A DNA stretch of 64,000 bases, taken from the NCBI GenBank assembly GCA_963829545.1, contig CAWHIX010000010.1, positions 248,001-312,000 on the forward strand. The letters are read 5' to 3'. Source of the stretch: JAXGXJ01 sp963829545. Lineage in GTDB: Bacteria > Actinomycetota > Thermoleophilia > RBG-16-64-13. The position numbers were made by a program, and so were the translations under genes. This document shows positions 62,408 to 64,000 of the stretch, one piece after another. The first letter of the stretch is position 1. Every line of letters starts with the position of its first letter. The notes under the pieces are model-generated. The model made no database searches. It was not told the DNA's origin and was given only the letters and a program-made list of their open reading frames with translations.

Positions 62408-62647
62408 ATGAACAAAGACGAGATCCTCGCTAAGTTGAGCGATATCCTGGTCGACCAACTGGGCGTCGATGCCGCCGCGGTCACCCTGGAGGCTTCGTTC
62501 GCGGACGACCTGGACGCCGACAGTCTGGACCTGGTGGAGTTGATCATGGAACTCGAGGATCAGTTCGGTGTGAAGATCTCCGATGAGGAAGCGCAGACCA
62601 TCACCACCGTCGGCGCAGCGGTGGATTTCATTGCCGAACGCATCTAG
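62408..62647 (+). CDS. acpP: acyl carrier protein
   Basis: This 79-residue acidic four-helix protein has the phosphopantetheine-attachment motif DDLDADSLDLVELIMELED with the modified Ser. ATG 62408 follows GAAGGAG. It carries acyl chains in fatty-acid synthesis. Located between plsX and rnc as usual. Confidence 0.97.
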   Translation: MNKDEILAKLSDILVDQLGVDAAAVTLEASFADDLDADSLDLVELIMELEDQFGVKISDEEAQTITTVGAAVDFIAERI

Positions 62648-62668
62648 CAGCCCCGCCGAGAAGCGCTG

Positions 62669-63619
62669 TTGATGAAGGGGCTGCCTACGCGAAAACGGGC
62701 AGTCCCAGCTTTGTCTCGTCTGAAATCCAAAGCTCTGCTGTGGGCTGAGGCCGCGCGCGGGTCGCTTGGCCTCGGACGCTCCGGCGCTCCGCCCGCCGCT
62801 CAACCTCACAAGGCCAGGGGCGGGCAGGCCGCCTCTCCGCGGGTCGCACCGGCTCAGACGCGCGCGGTCCCCAAGGGCGCCGGAGATGCCAGATCGCCTC
62901 TCGGCGTCAGCGAGCCTCTCCCGGCAGCGGATCCCGGTTTTGGCGTCGCCCTGCTCGGTCTGGTCCGTGCTCTACCTGAGGCTACGCTTGGGCAGGCTCT
63001 GACCCACTCCTCCTGGGTGGCGGATCGTAACGGGTCCTACGAGCGACTCGAGTTCCTTGGAGACAGCGTTCTTGGTCTCGCCGTCGCAGCTGCGCTCTAC
63101 CAGCGCTATCCCACGAGGGAGGAGGGGGAGCTGGCGCGTATCAAGGCCTTTGTGGTCAGTCGCACGAGTTGCGTCCAGGTGGCTCAGCGCCTGGGTGTGC
63201 CCCGACTCATCCTCGAGCACGCTCCCGCTCCCGAGCAGAGACGTAGGGATGCGGCGGGCAGTCCCACCATCCTGGGCAACATGCTGGAGGCCTTGATCGG
63301 GGCCTGCCACATGACATTCGGTTTCGAAAAGACATCCGGCGCGGTCGTGGAGGCGTTCGAAGAGCAGTTCGAGTACGCCGTTACGGCCCACGTAGACTAC
63401 AAGACCACGCTCCAGGAGGTGCTGGCCCCACGCGGTCTTCAGCCCGTCTATCGGCTTGTGGGCGAGGAAGGGCCTCCACACGCGCGCACGTTCACTTCGG
63501 ACGTGTCTGTGGACGGCCGCATCCGCGGCCGCGGCGATGGTACGACCATCAAGATGAGCGAGCAGGCGGCGGCCCGGGAGGCTCTGGTGTCTCTTGGCGC
63601 CAAGGGAAGGGGCCTCTGA
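62669..63619 (+). CDS. rnc: ribonuclease III with an N-terminal extension
   Basis: RNase III cuts double-stranded RNA. The signature ERLEFLGDSVLGLAVA with catalytic residues (about 125-140), GNMLEALIGACH and a C-terminal double-stranded RNA-binding domain (YKTTLQEVLAPRGLQPVYRL, KMSEQAAAREALVSLG) are present. An unusual 85-90 residue Ala/Arg/Pro-rich N-terminal extension precedes the catalytic domain, so the true start could be inside. TTG 62669/ATG 62672 follow acpP by 21 bp. Confidence 0.93.
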   Translation: MMKGLPTRKRAVPALSRLKSKALLWAEAARGSLGLGRSGAPPAAQPHKARGGQAASPRVAPAQTRAVPKGAGDARSPLGVSEPLPAADPGFGVALLGLVRALPEATLGQALTHSSWVADRNGSYERLEFLGDSVLGLAVAAALYQRYPTREEGELARIKAFVVSRTSCVQVAQRLGVPRLILEHAPAPEQRRRDAAGSPTILGNMLEALIGACHMTFGFEKTSGAVVEAFEEQFEYAVTAHVDYKTTLQEVLAPRGLQPVYRLVGEEGPPHARTFTSDVSVDGRIRGRGDGTTIKMSEQAAAREALVSLGAKGRGL

Positions 63620-63620
63620 C

Positions 63621-64000
63621 ATGGCCCACCTGCACTCCGTGCGTCTGCGCGGGTTCAAGACCTTCGCCCGGCCCACCGAACTATTCCTCGAGCCTGGCGT
63701 GACCGTCATCATCGGACCGAACGGGAGCGGTAAGAGCAACATCGCCGACGCCGTGCTCTGGGTGCTGGGAGAACAGAGCCCGGGCAACCTGCGGGGACGC
63801 AGCATGCAGGACGTCATCTTCACGGGTCCCGACGGGCGGCGGGCGAGTGCGGTGGCTGAGGTCTCCCTGGTTTTCGACAACGAGTGTGCCTCCCTTCCCC
63901 TCGACTGCGCGCAGGTAGAGGTGACCCGGCGTCTCCTGCGCGACAGCGGCTCCGAATACCGGCTGAACGGAAGTGTCTGCCGGCTTCTCGACGTGCAGGA
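63621..64000 (+). CDS. smc: chromosome segregation protein SMC, N-terminal part
   Basis: The frame runs off the window end. The 126 visible residues show the ATPase head: VRLRGFKTFARPTELFLEPG, the Walker A GPNGSGKSNIADAVLWVLGE (part) and the R-loop-like GRSMQDVIFTG. SMC condenses and segregates chromosomes. ATG 63621 is 1 bp after rnc. Position after rnc is conserved. Confidence 0.95.
   Translation, partial: MAHLHSVRLRGFKTFARPTELFLEPGVTVIIGPNGSGKSNIADAVLWVLGEQSPGNLRGRSMQDVIFTGPDGRRASAVAEVSLVFDNECASLPLDCAQVEVTRRLLRDSGSEYRLNGSVCRLLDVQ

Overview
The window is a dense, GC-rich (roughly two-thirds G+C by eye) bacterial chromosome segment with about 66 protein genes, almost no intergenic space, many 1-8 bp start/stop overlaps, and frequent GTG and TTG starts. 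The gene content points to a deep-branching actinobacterium. There is a murC-murB-ftsQ-ftsZ-pgeF-yggS-sepF-proC-divIVA cluster without ftsA, an actinobacterial integration host factor (mIHF) next to gmk, OpcA with glucose-6-phosphate dehydrogenase, and a GTP-type PEP carboxykinase. The class cannot be fixed by eye; Thermoleophilia, Rubrobacteria, Coriobacteriia or a hot-spring relative are all possible. No tRNA, rRNA, CRISPR array, prophage or insertion sequence was seen.

Layout. 1-9.6 kb: cell wall and division (murC tail, murB, ftsQ, ftsZ, sepF, divIVA), with pgeF, yggS, proC, a DUF167 gene, a DksA/TraR-type protein, lspA and rluD. 9.7-18.3 kb: a pentose-phosphate operon (aldo/keto reductase, HAD phosphatase, transketolase, transaldolase, zwf, opcA, pgl). 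18.4-24.4 kb: pyrimidine genes pyrR, pyrB, pyrC and carA, interleaved with a membrane protein, an OsmC protein and a metallopeptidase. 24.4-38.2 kb: accessory genes, including DUF3467, a peroxiredoxin fragment, an exported FAD oxidoreductase, a VOC protein, a membrane-anchored PEGA/beta-propeller protein, photolyase, acyltransferase, macrodomain, nitroreductase, flavin reductase and a BsuPI lipoprotein. This block ends with a minus-strand operon of an NTF2-like protein, a ThDP enzyme and a three-domain NTP transferase/HD/histidine phosphatase. 38.3-50.2 kb: isochorismatase, class II aldolase, a FakA-DegV fusion, PEP carboxykinase, an aminotransferase, a Mut7-C protein, an MFS transporter, carbamate kinase and a Ste24-like protease. 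50.3-58.1 kb: carB-pyrK-pyrD, then mIHF, gmk, rpoZ and coaBC. 58.2-64 kb: a Tat-exported substrate-binding lipoprotein and rpoD on the minus strand, then plsX, acpP, rnc and the start of smc.

The strongest regulatory signal is a set of three nearly identical RNA hairpins just upstream of pyrB, pyrC and carB, the last about 29 kb from the others. Each has the CNGNGA hexaloop of PyrR-binding sites. The closing stem covaries (GUC/GAC in two sites, GGC/GCC in the third), and the 3' arm carries the putative Shine-Dalgarno sequence. pyrR itself lies beside pyrB, so the split pyrimidine genes look like one PyrR regulon.

Between about 6.9 and 28.4 kb, eight genes are broken by about 14 single-base indels, mostly extra bases and often in G/C runs (divIVA, aldo/keto reductase, tkt, zwf, carA, the FAD oxidoreductase, the VOC gene, the propeller gene). 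Beyond 28.4 kb I found none. The encoded proteins resume in another frame with normal family motifs, so these are more likely consensus errors than real decay, but this needs checking. Three genes (mIHF, phr and the divergent propeller gene) have a -10-like box exactly 6 nt before the start codon, which predicts leaderless mRNAs.
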